A stretch of 64,000 nucleotides of DNA from Acinetobacter soli (GCF_000760595.1 NZ_BBNM01000001.1:62001-126000); one strand, 5' to 3'. Shown: positions 1 through 8,036, counted from the first letter of the stretch. The notes: generated by a model from the sequence alone, not told the origin. Program-made: numbers and translations.

Positions 1-1
1 T

Positions 2-637
2 GCGAAGCATGTAAAAAACCTGATTGTACTGGGAAGCCCTATCGATAGTTATGCCTCGGGAAGAATTGGCAAGCTGTATCGTTTTGTCCATAACACCATC
101 CAAAAAAATCCGTCTCTTGAACGTCGCATTTATGCGGGTTTACCCAAAAAACTGATTCATACGCCGGGCGTGTTAAATGCGTTGGGATTTAAAATTTTAG
201 ATCCTAAAGGCTGGATTGATGGTCACGTACAGTTACTTAAAAATCTTGAAAGCAAAAAACTGGTTCAGGAGCATGCCACACTGAGTCACTTTTTAAATAA
301 CATGATTGATTATCCGGGGGGAATCAATCAGGACATGCTATTTAATGTTTGGCTACAAAATCCATTAAAAGATGGCAAAATTCAGCTTAAAAATACCATA
401 GTCGATCTAAAGAATATTGATTGCGCGCTTTTGGTGGGTGCAGGTCGTTCCGATCAGCTCGTCACAGCAGACGCGGTAAAACCATTAATTAAATTGACAA
501 ACAGTACAGATGTCACGTTTACTCTTATTCCGGGTGGACATCTGGGTTTGATGTCGAGCCAAGCCAGTTCCGAAGAGTTTTGGCCGCAGTTTAAAGATTG
601 GTTAATACAACGTTCAACGCAAATAAAGAAAGAGTAA
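2..637 (+). CDS. PhaC-like alpha/beta hydrolase, 3' part
   Basis: The reading frame is open from the first base of the window, so the N-terminal part, including any nucleophile-elbow motif, lies outside. The visible 211 residues look like the C-terminal half of a polyhydroxyalkanoate-synthase-type hydrolase: a strand followed by GSPID near the start, an Asp in GAGRSDQLV, and a His in PGGHLGLM followed by the FWPQFKDWL ending that resembles class III PhaC proteins. The Asp and His would complete a catalytic triad. It ends 4 bases before the next gene and is probably co-transcribed with it. The family assignment is fairly safe. Whether it is a true PHA synthase or another acyl-transfer or hydrolytic enzyme cannot be decided without the 5' part. 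Confidence 0.7.
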   Translation, partial: AKHVKNLIVLGSPIDSYASGRIGKLYRFVHNTIQKNPSLERRIYAGLPKKLIHTPGVLNALGFKILDPKGWIDGHVQLLKNLESKKLVQEHATLSHFLNNMIDYPGGINQDMLFNVWLQNPLKDGKIQLKNTIVDLKNIDCALLVGAGRSDQLVTADAVKPLIKLTNSTDVTFTLIPGGHLGLMSSQASSEEFWPQFKDWLIQRSTQIKKE

Positions 638-641
638 ATCT

Positions 642-1514
642 ATGATTCAATCAGTTGCATTTATCGGTTTAGGCGCTATGGGATATCGTATGGCGTCGCA
701 TTTACCGAAGCATTTTGACACGGTCTATGTATGGAATCGAAACTTTGAAAAAGCCAAACAACACGCCAATGAGTATGGTACTCAGGCAGTTGAACTTGAA
801 CAGGCTGTACAAGCCGATGTTATTTTTTCATGTTTACCTACTAGTACAGATGTCGAAAACCTGATTGAATCGTTACAACTTAAACCTGGCACTATCTGGG
901 TAGATTGTACCAGTGGCGTGCCAGACTCAGCGCGCACCTTGTCTGAAACACTTAAAGCCCAAAATGTAGATTATCTCGATGCACCAGTGAGCGGTCAGAC
1001 CATTGGCGCCGAAAATGCAACACTTACCGTGATGGTCGGTGGTGATGCCGCTGCCTTTGAGCGTGCCTATCCGGCGATGCAAGCGATTGGTAAATTGATC
1101 AAACATGTAGGTACATCTGGTGCGGGCTTTGCCGTGAAGGCCGTCAACAACATGTTGCTTGCAGTTAACCTGTGGTCAGTGGCAGAAGGATTTACTGCAC
1201 TCAAAGCCCACGGCGTTAATTTAAATGAAGCGCTAGACTGCATCAATGCCTCAAGCGGAAAAAGTGGCGTGACTGAAACCGTGTTGCCTCAGCGTGTGTT
1301 AAATCGAAGCTTTCCGGTCACATTTGCACTTCCGCTCTTAGCAAAAGACACTGGAATTGCATTAGATTTACTGCAATCTGCAAAACTTCCTGCACCAGTG
1401 ATAGGATTAACGCAAAGCCTGATTCAAGCCGCAAGCGCAACAGCCGACGAAAATAGTGATTTTTCTGCGGCTGTAAAGTTTTATGAATCTTGGAGCAAAA
1501 TCACACTTGAATAG
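642..1514 (+). CDS. 3-hydroxyisobutyrate dehydrogenase-family NAD(P)-dependent oxidoreductase
   Basis: This 290-residue protein is a complete beta-hydroxyacid dehydrogenase. The N-terminal Rossmann motif GLGAMG lies at about residues 9-14. The substrate-binding signature DAPVSG is at 113-118 and the catalytic Lys is K166 in the segment AVKAVNN. Enzymes of this family oxidise or reduce small beta-hydroxy acids such as 3-hydroxyisobutyrate, tartronate semialdehyde or succinic semialdehyde, and the sequence does not tell which. It starts 4 bases after the PhaC-like gene, so the two are probably one transcript, ended by the hairpin at 1571-1609. A 3-hydroxyisobutyryl-CoA hydrolase-like gene sits 31 kb away, but nothing local ties the two together. 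Confidence 0.85.
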   Translation: MIQSVAFIGLGAMGYRMASHLPKHFDTVYVWNRNFEKAKQHANEYGTQAVELEQAVQADVIFSCLPTSTDVENLIESLQLKPGTIWVDCTSGVPDSARTLSETLKAQNVDYLDAPVSGQTIGAENATLTVMVGGDAAAFERAYPAMQAIGKLIKHVGTSGAGFAVKAVNNMLLAVNLWSVAEGFTALKAHGVNLNEALDCINASSGKSGVTETVLPQRVLNRSFPVTFALPLLAKDTGIALDLLQSAKLPAPVIGLTQSLIQAASATADENSDFSAAVKFYESWSKITLE

Positions 1515-1570
1515 CCAAAATTTTAAAAGTCGCATGCTTTTACTATAAGCTATTCATACAAGTCATTTTT

Positions 1571-1609
1571 AGGTAAGAGAATCATCTAGTGTTCTTTTAC
1601 CTTTTTTTA
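1571..1609 (+). terminator. Rho-independent terminator after the oxidoreductase gene
   Basis: The arms 1571-1581 and 1592-1602 pair over 11 bp with one G-U pair and are followed by a run of T residues (1603-1608). The 3' arm contains the stop codon of the convergent gene at 1597, so the terminator and that coding end overlap. Confidence 0.75.
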
Positions 1610-2115
1610 TTCTTTTCTGTCACCCAAAGGGTAATGACACCATCGACCACCAACACGCCATCGGCTGTGTGTGCCTGAACCTGAATTTCAAAATCACCCG
1701 TATGCCAATCTTGTGCAATCGAAGCGGTCAGCTTGATATCTGAATCGGCCTTCGCCAAATAACTGACTTGCATTCCTTTGGGTAACCAACGTAAATGTTT
1801 TGGAACAGATGCTTCTGCTAATACGCCCATTACAAATTCAAGTCCATTACAAATGGCAATCACGTGCACTGTACCAATATGATTTTCTAAAGATCTTCTT
1901 TTCTTGATATGGGCGATACAGCTTTGCGTATCTAAATGCTCAATCACAGGATCAACTGTTTTAAAATAAGGTGCGACCCGGCTCACTACTTTAGATAAAA
2001 CCGTTAAACCACCCGGTATATGGCGGAGTGATTTAAATAGCGCCAATACATCATTTTCATGTGGATGCGGCTGCTTTAAAAATTTTGCTTTTAAACTTGA
2101 AATATAATGACTCAT
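1597..2115 (-). CDS. DUF4442-type hotdog-fold protein (possible thioesterase)
   Basis: The protein of 172 residues has the layout of the DUF4442/hotdog family. A helical N-terminus (LKAKFLK, HIPGGLTVLS) is followed by a beta-rich core that includes GTVHVIAICNGLEF and a C-terminal strand set ending in DGVITLWV. Hotdog proteins of this type are usually acyl-CoA thioesterase-like, but no substrate can be read from the sequence. I place the start at the ATG at 2115 (MSHYISS), which has AAAGAGC upstream. An ATG 30 bases further upstream, at 2145, lacks a ribosome-binding site. The gene is convergent with the oxidoreductase and its stop lies inside that gene's terminator. Confidence 0.7.
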   Translation of the reverse strand: MSHYISSLKAKFLKQPHPHENDVLALFKSLRHIPGGLTVLSKVVSRVAPYFKTVDPVIEHLDTQSCIAHIKKRRSLENHIGTVHVIAICNGLEFVMGVLAEASVPKHLRWLPKGMQVSYLAKADSDIKLTASIAQDWHTGDFEIQVQAHTADGVLVVDGVITLWVTEKNKKR

Positions 2116-2448
2116 GTCTTTGCTCTTTTGAGAATTTGATTGCATTACACTGGGGTGATCTTAATTGCCGTACTCAAATCACGCACTAAACTGAAATTGA
2201 GGGTATCACCCAGATGCACTTTTGATAATAATAAAAACTGAACCACTCGTTTAAAACCATAAAAACTAAGCTATTTTTATCGCTTTATGAAGTATTACAG
2301 GAAGTATCGGCGCTTTTTTACAAGATATGGATGAAATATGAAGCGAAATTACACTTGAGTAATTATTCAGCATTGAATTATTTTTGAAACCCCTTATATT
2401 GGGAAATAGGTCGTTACAATTAAGTCGACGATACAAGAGGAAAAGCGC
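2116..2448. other. Intergenic region between divergent genes
   Basis: This stretch of about 330 bases holds no gene that I can support. It contains a 7-bp inverted repeat (GGGTGAT at 2153-2159, ATCACCC at 2205-2211) near the hotdog gene, and a sigma-70-like promoter for the small secreted protein at 2373-2400. The middle part is AT-rich and shows nothing else recognisable. Confidence 0.5.
2373..2400 (+). promoter_or_regulatory. Putative sigma-70 promoter of the YARHG-like gene
   Basis: The hexamers TTGAAT (2373-2378) and TATATT (2395-2400) are separated by 16 bases and lie about 50 bases before the start codon at 2449. They match the -35 and -10 consensus in four and five positions. No operator is obvious. 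Confidence 0.45.
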
Positions 2449-2718
2449 ATGAATAAGCTTGCTGTTGCATTTTTTACTGGACTCATTACCTTGAGTGGTG
2501 CCTCAGTGTTCGCTGCAACACCTGAACAAGAGTGTAAAAAACTGCAAGATGATTACAACCTCATTTATGCAGCAAAAGGCTTCTGCTTTAAAGATCCGGA
2601 AGCGAAAGCCAAATATGGTAATGATAACTGCTTTACCACCAAGCCAAAGTTTTCAGACAAAGAGCAGCAACGACTTGACCAGATCAAAGATCGTCAGAAA
2701 GAATTGAACTGTAAATAA
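2449..2718 (+). CDS. Small exported YARHG-like protein
   Basis: The 89-residue product has a clear Sec signal peptide: MNK, a hydrophobic core, then a cleavage site after SVFA at about residue 22. The mature part is about 67 residues with four cysteines, enough for two disulfides in the periplasm. The segment YAAKGFCFKD followed by a conserved-looking tail resembles the YARHG extracellular domain (Y-A-R-H-G with a following F). The function of that domain is unknown; cell-envelope or peptidoglycan association has been suggested for it. The start is supported by AGAGGAAA seven bases upstream. The HIT gene follows 31 bases later and may share the transcript, since no terminator lies between. 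Confidence 0.6.
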   Translation: MNKLAVAFFTGLITLSGASVFAATPEQECKKLQDDYNLIYAAKGFCFKDPEAKAKYGNDNCFTTKPKFSDKEQQRLDQIKDRQKELNCK

Positions 2719-2749
2719 TCCCTGCTGTTGATGTTGATAAGGAATAAAC

Positions 2750-3163
2750 ATGGCTTACGATGACCAAAACATTTTTGCGCGTATTTTACGTGGTGAACTT
2801 CCGGCTATAAAAGTGTATGAAGATGATCACGTGCTTGCATTTATGGATATCATGCCTCAGGCCGATGGTCATACACTTGTGATACCAAAAACTCCTGCTG
2901 AAACTCTGCTGGATTTACCAGCTGATGCAGCAGCCTACATCATTCAAATTGTGCAAAAAGTTGCGCAGGCAATTGAGAAAGCACTTGATGCCAAAGGCAT
3001 TGTATTAATGCAATTATCTGGTGCGGCGGCAGGTCAAACGGTTCCACACGTACACTTTCATCTGATTCCAAGTTCAATTCATGAACTCGGCCGCCATGCA
3101 GCCCAAATGGGTGATCAAGAGAAAATTGCTGGGTTTGCAGAAAAAATTAAAGCTGCACTCTAG
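2750..3163 (+). CDS. HIT-family nucleotide-binding hydrolase
   Basis: The 137-residue protein is a histidine-triad protein of the Hint/HinT branch. The triad motif HVHFHLIP places His100, His102 and His104 in the active site, preceded by AGQTVP as in Hint proteins. Family members hydrolyse phosphoramidates of purine nucleotides such as adenosine 5'-phosphoramidate; the cellular role is usually unknown. Length and start fit the family, and AAGGAA precedes the ATG at a normal distance. It is followed by a strong terminator at 3178-3202. Confidence 0.9.
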   Translation: MAYDDQNIFARILRGELPAIKVYEDDHVLAFMDIMPQADGHTLVIPKTPAETLLDLPADAAAYIIQIVQKVAQAIEKALDAKGIVLMQLSGAAAGQTVPHVHFHLIPSSIHELGRHAAQMGDQEKIAGFAEKIKAAL

Positions 3164-3177
3164 TCGTTATAGAAATT

Positions 3178-3202
3178 AAAAGGAGCTTCGGCTCCTTTTT
3201 TA
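3178..3202 (+). terminator. Rho-independent terminator after the HIT gene
   Basis: A 9-bp stem (3178-3186 with 3191-3199) closes a TTCG tetraloop and ends in a T run. The UUCG loop is typical of very stable bacterial terminators. Confidence 0.9.
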
Positions 3203-3403
3203 TTGATCAATTTAAGCATATAGATTAAAGATAAGTTTTCCATAACTCGTCATTAAATTGTCACTTAGTCTTCACCCCTTTGTAACAAAGTTTGCAGATA
3301 CTGCTTAGCAAGTTGGTGAGCTTATGTAACTTTTTGTACAGAAGCAAACTTATAAAAGTGAATTGGATCTTCTGCCAGTTACAAAAAATCGTGGAGATAT
3401 TTA

Positions 3404-4495
3404 ATGAAAAAATTGCTTCTTGTTGCTGCTGTTTCAACGTTGGGGTTTAGTACTGTTCAAGCTGCACCTACACTATATGGTAAGTTGAACGTGACTTTGG
3501 ATCAGGCTGATAATTTCGACTTTGCAGGCAACAACGTGACAGCGCTTAACTCAAATGCTTCACGTATCGGGATTAAAGGCGAAGAAAAATTAACCGATAA
3601 ACTTTCTGTACTATATTTGGCAGAATGGGCAATTTCGACTGATGGTTCTGGCTCTGACGGTGACTTGAATGCGCGTAACCGTTACTTGGGCTTAAAATTC
3701 AAGGATATCGGCAGCCTTAAAGCAGGTAAATACGATTCTTACTTTAAAACTGCGGCGGGTAACAACCAAGACATCTTTAACGATCACACCATTTTGGATA
3801 TGACCTCTGTACTACATGGTGAAGAGCGTCTGAACAACGTGATTGGCTTTGAAACTGATAAAAATCTGATCATTCCGGGTTTGCAGTTCAATATCATGGC
3901 GCAGCAAGGCGAACAAAATACTGGTGACAACACTGCTTTGGGCCAAGAAGGCAAACGTAATGGCTTTGGTGACAGTATTTCAACCTCACTCAGCTACGAA
4001 AACAAAAATTATGGTTTGGCTGCTGCTATTGCAGGTAACTTTGGTGTGGCTGGTAAATACAATGCCTACAACCTTTCTGGCATTTACTCAGATGCAATCC
4101 GTCTGACCGGTTCAGTTGATTTTGCAACTTATGGTCTAGATGGTTTTGTGGTAGGTGCGTTATGGCAAAATGCCAAACCAACTGACGATACTGTATCGAC
4201 CACTGCAAGCTCTGTTGTGACCTCATACCGTGGGCTTGAAGAAGATGCTTATGGTATTACTGCAGCGTATGCGTTCCCATCAACACCATGGAAACTCAAA
4301 GCTGAATATATTGCCTCAGATACGTCTGTAGATACGCGTTCAGATCGCAAGATTTCACAATATGGCCTTGGGGTAGACTACAACCTCAATAAGCAAGCCC
4401 GCTTGTACGGCGTGTTGGCTCAGCAAAAACGTGACTGGTTAGCTAGCGATGATAAGCGTACCGTGATTGGTTTAGGTATGGAATACAATTTCTAA
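3404..4495 (+). CDS. Outer-membrane porin (Gram-negative porin family)
   Basis: The 363-residue protein has a signal peptide cleaved after TVQA (residue 20) and a mature N-terminus APTLYGKLN typical of trimeric general porins of the Neisseria/Burkholderia type. Alternating beta-strand patterns run through the whole length. The segment SRIGIKGEEKL near residue 60 is a common porin motif, and the last residue is Phe (MEYNF), the BAM recognition signal. It should form a 16-strand channel for small hydrophilic solutes; the specificity is not visible. The start has GGAGA eight bases upstream. The gene has its own 240-base upstream region and ends at a strong bidirectional terminator, so it is monocistronic. 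Confidence 0.85.
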   Translation: MKKLLLVAAVSTLGFSTVQAAPTLYGKLNVTLDQADNFDFAGNNVTALNSNASRIGIKGEEKLTDKLSVLYLAEWAISTDGSGSDGDLNARNRYLGLKFKDIGSLKAGKYDSYFKTAAGNNQDIFNDHTILDMTSVLHGEERLNNVIGFETDKNLIIPGLQFNIMAQQGEQNTGDNTALGQEGKRNGFGDSISTSLSYENKNYGLAAAIAGNFGVAGKYNAYNLSGIYSDAIRLTGSVDFATYGLDGFVVGALWQNAKPTDDTVSTTASSVVTSYRGLEEDAYGITAAYAFPSTPWKLKAEYIASDTSVDTRSDRKISQYGLGVDYNLNKQARLYGVLAQQKRDWLASDDKRTVIGLGMEYNF

Positions 4496-4513
4496 GCCTT
4501 ACAGCTTACATAA

Positions 4514-4545
4514 AATAAAAGGGCTAATGCCCTTTTATTTTTTTA
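4514..4545. terminator. Bidirectional terminator between porin and YidB-like genes
   Basis: Eleven perfect base pairs (4514-4524 with 4529-4539) enclose a TAAT loop. T tracts follow on the plus strand, and A tracts precede it, which serve the minus strand. The stop codon of the minus-strand gene (4535-4537) lies within the stem. Confidence 0.9.
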
Positions 4546-5161
4546 AGAAACCCGAAACCAAATTAAGCACATTTTGAATATCTTGATTGGCTTCTTGTGA
4601 GTTGGTTTTATCGCCTTGAGGCGTTAACGAGTTGATAATTTGTGGCAAAACTGACGAAATAGCACTATATACATCCTGCTTAGGTGCTTGAGTTTGCTGT
4701 GCCACCTGCTCGACCTCTTGATCATCAAAAAGCTGCTCAACCTGCTCCTTAGCCACATCGTGGTTGTTGGTTTGCTCAGGATCCACCCAGCTTTGCACCT
4801 GAGTACCCAGACCTGCATTTTTAAGCTTATCGAGCGCGCCTTGCAAACCACCTTGCTTTTGAATCCATGCCAAAATAAGTGGTACAACTGCAATCAGTAA
4901 CGTTTGCGCTGTACTTTTGCCTGCTCCCGTTGCCGATGTATTTGAGCTGTTTCCAAACTGATTGAGCACTGAGCTTAAAATCCCGCCTAATCCAGTATTG
5001 GTATTTTGCTGCGGATTCGCTTGTTGCTGCTGCGTTTGGCCACTGAGTTGCCCAAGTACACTACCTAAAATTCCACCCAATCCACTATTTTGCGAAGATT
5101 GAGCATTATTGCCAAGCGCCTGCTTTGCGAGCGTTTCAACAATATTTTTTAAATCTGTCAT
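4535..5161 (-). CDS. YidB/DUF937-family protein
   Basis: This 208-residue protein belongs to the DUF937/YidB group. It has two related glycine-rich blocks, GLGGILGSVLGQL and GLGGILSSVLNQF, separated by a Gln/Asn-rich linker. A hydrophobic segment (LLIAVVPLILAWIQ, about residues 90-103) follows, then the characteristic GLGTQVQSWV. The C-terminal part is acidic and Gln-rich. The family is widespread in proteobacteria but its function is not established, and no signal peptide is present. The gene stands alone between a terminator and the minus-strand gene starting at 5727. Confidence 0.75.
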   Translation of the reverse strand: MTDLKNIVETLAKQALGNNAQSSQNSGLGGILGSVLGQLSGQTQQQQANPQQNTNTGLGGILSSVLNQFGNSSNTSATGAGKSTAQTLLIAVVPLILAWIQKQGGLQGALDKLKNAGLGTQVQSWVDPEQTNNHDVAKEQVEQLFDDQEVEQVAQQTQAPKQDVYSAISSVLPQIINSLTPQGDKTNSQEANQDIQNVLNLVSGFLKK

Positions 5162-5265
5162 TGTTTGAATCCTGCCATCATTTTTTCTATCGTCTTAAAC
5201 AGGATAGAAAAAGCAGAGAGCGGATTCAAAATACAATTTGTATTTTTTTACTTAACAATGATGTA

Positions 5266-5727
5266 TTACCAACGAAATTTATCCCAGTTTTCAGGGTTGG
5301 CCCAAAATTTGGAGTTAAACCAGTCTGGTACATGTTTATAAGTCAAAATATTAAATTGCCATAACGCAAAATCTGCATCGTGAAGGGTTTTATCAATTAA
5401 CTGGGTAAATCCTAATGAGCGCAATAATTTCTCGTCTTGTCTTTTACTGACCACCACAATCCGTTTGGCCATTAAATCACGCAAACGGACCAGTACTTGC
5501 GCTTTTTCTGTCTCTGAAATCTTTTGCATTTCAGTGGTATCAAAAACAACAAAACCCAAATCATAACGCTGCGTAAAAGGAAGACTTAAAAACGCATTTA
5601 CGCTAAAATAATGCCACTGAATTGCGCTATTTTGGTCAATATTCTGACCTATACAAAGTGCAGTATGTATGGGCTGTTCACTTGATAAATCGTCTAGCAT
5701 AGAAGTGATGACATTCTGTTCAGCCAT
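5266..5727 (-). CDS. Conserved protein of unknown function (DUF6231-like)
   Basis: The 153-residue cytosolic protein has no signal peptide or membrane helix. The order of hydrophobic strands (HTALCIGQN, YDLGFVVFDT, RIVVVSKR) and the segment LLRSLGFTQLID suggest a Rossmann-like alpha/beta fold reminiscent of truncated methyltransferase-like proteins, but the glycine-rich cofactor loop is missing. I believe it corresponds to the gammaproteobacterial DUF6231 group; that name is from memory and uncertain. It is transcribed divergently from the DUF2797 gene with only 33 bases between the start codons. AAAGG precedes the ATG. Confidence 0.6.
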   Translation of the reverse strand: MAEQNVITSMLDDLSSEQPIHTALCIGQNIDQNSAIQWHYFSVNAFLSLPFTQRYDLGFVVFDTTEMQKISETEKAQVLVRLRDLMAKRIVVVSKRQDEKLLRSLGFTQLIDKTLHDADFALWQFNILTYKHVPDWFNSKFWANPENWDKFRW

Positions 5728-5760
5728 AACTGCAACCTTTCTTGATGAGAGTTTAAATTC

Positions 5761-6630
5761 ATGGAACTACAAGGCATTTGCCATAAAATGCACGCAGCTG
5801 CCAAAGACTGTAGTGTAACTGATCCACACACAAGCAAGGCAAATGTTGAATACAAATTTGTTCTAAATCGTTCAGAAGTTGATCTTCCATTTGTACCGGG
5901 CCAAGAAGTCGAAATTGAATGGACAGGTAATATTTATTGCACTTCTTGTGGTGCTAAAACACCTAAATCATATGCACAGGGTCACTGCTTTAAATGCTTT
6001 AAAACCAAAGCAGAATGTGACCTATGTATTATGAAGCCCGAAACCTGTCATTATCATTTGGGTACCTGCCGTGAAAATGAGTTTGCACACAATGTGTGCT
6101 TTCAGCCGCATATCGTTTATTTGGCGAATTCAAGTGCATTAAAAGTGGGAATCACTCGTATCAGCCACATGCCAACCCGATGGCTTGATCAAGGTGCGAC
6201 ACAAGCCTTACCTATTTTTCGTGTTGGTTCGCGTCGTTTATCGGGTCATATCGAAACTTTATTTGGCTCTCAGGTTGCAGATAAAACTGACTGGCGTAAG
6301 CTACTGAAAGGTGAAGCAGAGCCGCTAGACCTTATAGAGCAACGCGATCAGCTTGTGCAAGAATTTGCACCTAAAATTCAGGCGATTCGGGATGAGTTTG
6401 GACAAAACCTTGAATTTAATGAAACGATTGAATTGCTTGAAAATGAAAAACCACGCGAATTTATTTATCCGGTAGAGCAATATCCAGAAAAAATTAAATC
6501 ATTGAATCTGGATAAAACCCCTACCATTCGTGGTGTTTTACACGGGATTAAAGGTCAATATCTGATTTTCGAACAAGGCGTGATCAATGTTCGAAAGTAT
6601 TCAGGTTATGAGCTGATTATTCGTACTTAA
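5761..6630 (+). CDS. DUF2797 zinc-ribbon protein with GIY-YIG-like core
   Basis: The 289-residue protein matches the DUF2797 family. Cys60, Cys63, Cys76 and Cys79 form a zinc-ribbon-like quartet, with five more cysteines at 86, 89, 96, 103 and 113. The following segment (Y120, LKVGITR at 127-133, R140) resembles the first half of a GIY-YIG nuclease or T5orf172-type fold. This similarity is my inference, and a catalytic Glu is not assigned. No function is established for the family. The gene is divergent from 5727 with 33 bases of spacing, so at least one promoter must overlap the other gene's 5' end. It ends at the hairpin at 6639-6664. Confidence 0.75.
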   Translation: MELQGICHKMHAAAKDCSVTDPHTSKANVEYKFVLNRSEVDLPFVPGQEVEIEWTGNIYCTSCGAKTPKSYAQGHCFKCFKTKAECDLCIMKPETCHYHLGTCRENEFAHNVCFQPHIVYLANSSALKVGITRISHMPTRWLDQGATQALPIFRVGSRRLSGHIETLFGSQVADKTDWRKLLKGEAEPLDLIEQRDQLVQEFAPKIQAIRDEFGQNLEFNETIELLENEKPREFIYPVEQYPEKIKSLNLDKTPTIRGVLHGIKGQYLIFEQGVINVRKYSGYELIIRT

Positions 6631-6638
6631 ATTCAGTT

Positions 6639-6664
6639 AAAGGAGCTAATCGCTCCTTTTTTAG
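6639..6664 (+). terminator. Terminator between the DUF2797 gene and lpxB
   Basis: The arms 6639-6646 and 6652-6659 form an 8-bp stem (AAAGGAGC) with a 5-base loop and a T tract on the plus strand. It overlaps the stop codon of the convergent lpxB gene. The minus-strand tail is poor in T, so it probably works mainly for the plus strand. Confidence 0.8.
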
Positions 6665-7836
6665 GTCTGAATCAATTTCAAAATTGCATCTACAGGATTT
6701 TCTGTATCACCCGAAATAAGTTGTTTATGCATACTCAAGTGCTGCAAGGCTTGCAGTTGAGCCGTTTCCGTATGCATGAGCCTCTCTATTTCATTGGCTA
6801 AACGCTCGGGAGTCGCATCAGACTGAATCAGTTCTTCGATGACTTTCTTGCCGGCTATAATGTTGGGTAAAGAATAATACTGAATTTTGACCAGAAGTTT
6901 GGCAATGATATAAGTGATGGTATTTAACTTATAAAAAGTGACCATTGGACGATGTAATAGCATCGCCTCTAAGGTTGCCGTGCCTGACGCCAAGGCGACA
7001 ACATCACTGGCATTCATCACCTGACGACCAATCTTAGATTCTTTGTCTTTATTTTCGAGCACATGGATTTTTTTCGCCCATGAACTTGGCTTACTTTGCA
7101 AATGGGCTTGGATCTGAGCTTTACGTTGCTCATTAATGGCGGGCATTAAAAATTCAAGTTCAGGATGTTGATTCGAAAGACGCTCGGCTGCTCCCATTAA
7201 AAGCGGCATTAATCGTTCGACTTCGCCCTTACGACTTCCCGGTAAAAGTGCAATATAATTTTTTTCAGGATCAAGATTTAAAGCCTGTTTTGCTTCAACT
7301 AAAGGATTTTTTAATGGTAACTGCTTGGCCAGAGGATGTCCCACAAAAGCAGCATTTACCTGATGCTGCGTATAAAAATTTTTCTCGAATGGAAATAGGC
7401 ACAGCACCAAATCAATCGTTTTTTTAATGCCATGTACCCGACCTTGCCGCCAGGCCCAAACAGACGGACTCACATATTGAACGGTTTTAATCGGAAGATT
7501 ATTTTCTTTTAATGTTTTAGAAAGACGTAAATTAAAATCTGGTGCATCGATGCCTATAAATACATCTACCGGGTTCTCTGCCCACTTTTGTACCAAGCCA
7601 TCTCGGACCGCAAAAAGTTTTTTTAAGTCTTTAAGTACTTCAACGATACCCATCACCGATAAGGTTTCCATCGGATAATAGCTTTTAAATCCTTCGGCGA
7701 TCATTTGTGGGCCACCAATGCCTTCAAATTCTGCATCAATGCCTTGCGCTTTAAAGCTGCGCATTAACTCAACGCCTAGCGTATCGCCAGATACCTCACC
7801 AACCACAATTCCGATTTTTAATTTTTGGATAGCCAA
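6661..7836 (-). CDS. lpxB: Lipid-A-disaccharide synthase
   Basis: LpxB (GT19 family) joins UDP-2,3-diacylglucosamine and lipid X (2,3-diacylglucosamine 1-phosphate) at the inner face of the cytoplasmic membrane to make the lipid A disaccharide. The 391-residue length is normal. The N-terminal GIVVGEVSGDTLG loop, SVWAWRQGR, LPGSRKGEV and the donor-site segment ASGTATLEAML are all present. The first usable codon is TTG at 7836, with AAAGG eight bases upstream and no in-frame ATG near it, so a TTG start is likely. It stands alone here rather than in an lpxD-fabZ-lpxA-lpxB cluster, and is convergent with the DUF2797 gene. Confidence 0.95.
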   Translation of the reverse strand: MAIQKLKIGIVVGEVSGDTLGVELMRSFKAQGIDAEFEGIGGPQMIAEGFKSYYPMETLSVMGIVEVLKDLKKLFAVRDGLVQKWAENPVDVFIGIDAPDFNLRLSKTLKENNLPIKTVQYVSPSVWAWRQGRVHGIKKTIDLVLCLFPFEKNFYTQHQVNAAFVGHPLAKQLPLKNPLVEAKQALNLDPEKNYIALLPGSRKGEVERLMPLLMGAAERLSNQHPELEFLMPAINEQRKAQIQAHLQSKPSSWAKKIHVLENKDKESKIGRQVMNASDVVALASGTATLEAMLLHRPMVTFYKLNTITYIIAKLLVKIQYYSLPNIIAGKKVIEELIQSDATPERLANEIERLMHTETAQLQALQHLSMHKQLISGDTENPVDAILKLIQT

Positions 7837-8006
7837 ATGACGAGCCTTTTAACGAATTCACAAACACGCTTTGATAGTAACATACTCAAATTTGGAAAAT
7901 AATTTTTCTATTAATGAGTGCCTTGAGAGTAGCAAAAAATTAAATCATGAATTCAAAATAACGTTGATTCATTATTTTACAATCCAAATTAACGATAAAT
8001 AAATGA

Positions 8007-8035
8007 TTGTGAGTTACACAAACAAACAATAAAAT
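8007..8035 (+). promoter_or_regulatory. Putative promoter of the siderophore receptor operon
   Basis: TTGTGA (8007-8012) and TAAAAT (8030-8035) are spaced by exactly 17 bases. The predicted start of transcription, about 8042, falls inside the Fur box, which is the usual arrangement for iron repression. Confidence 0.55.
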
Positions 8036-8036
8036 T

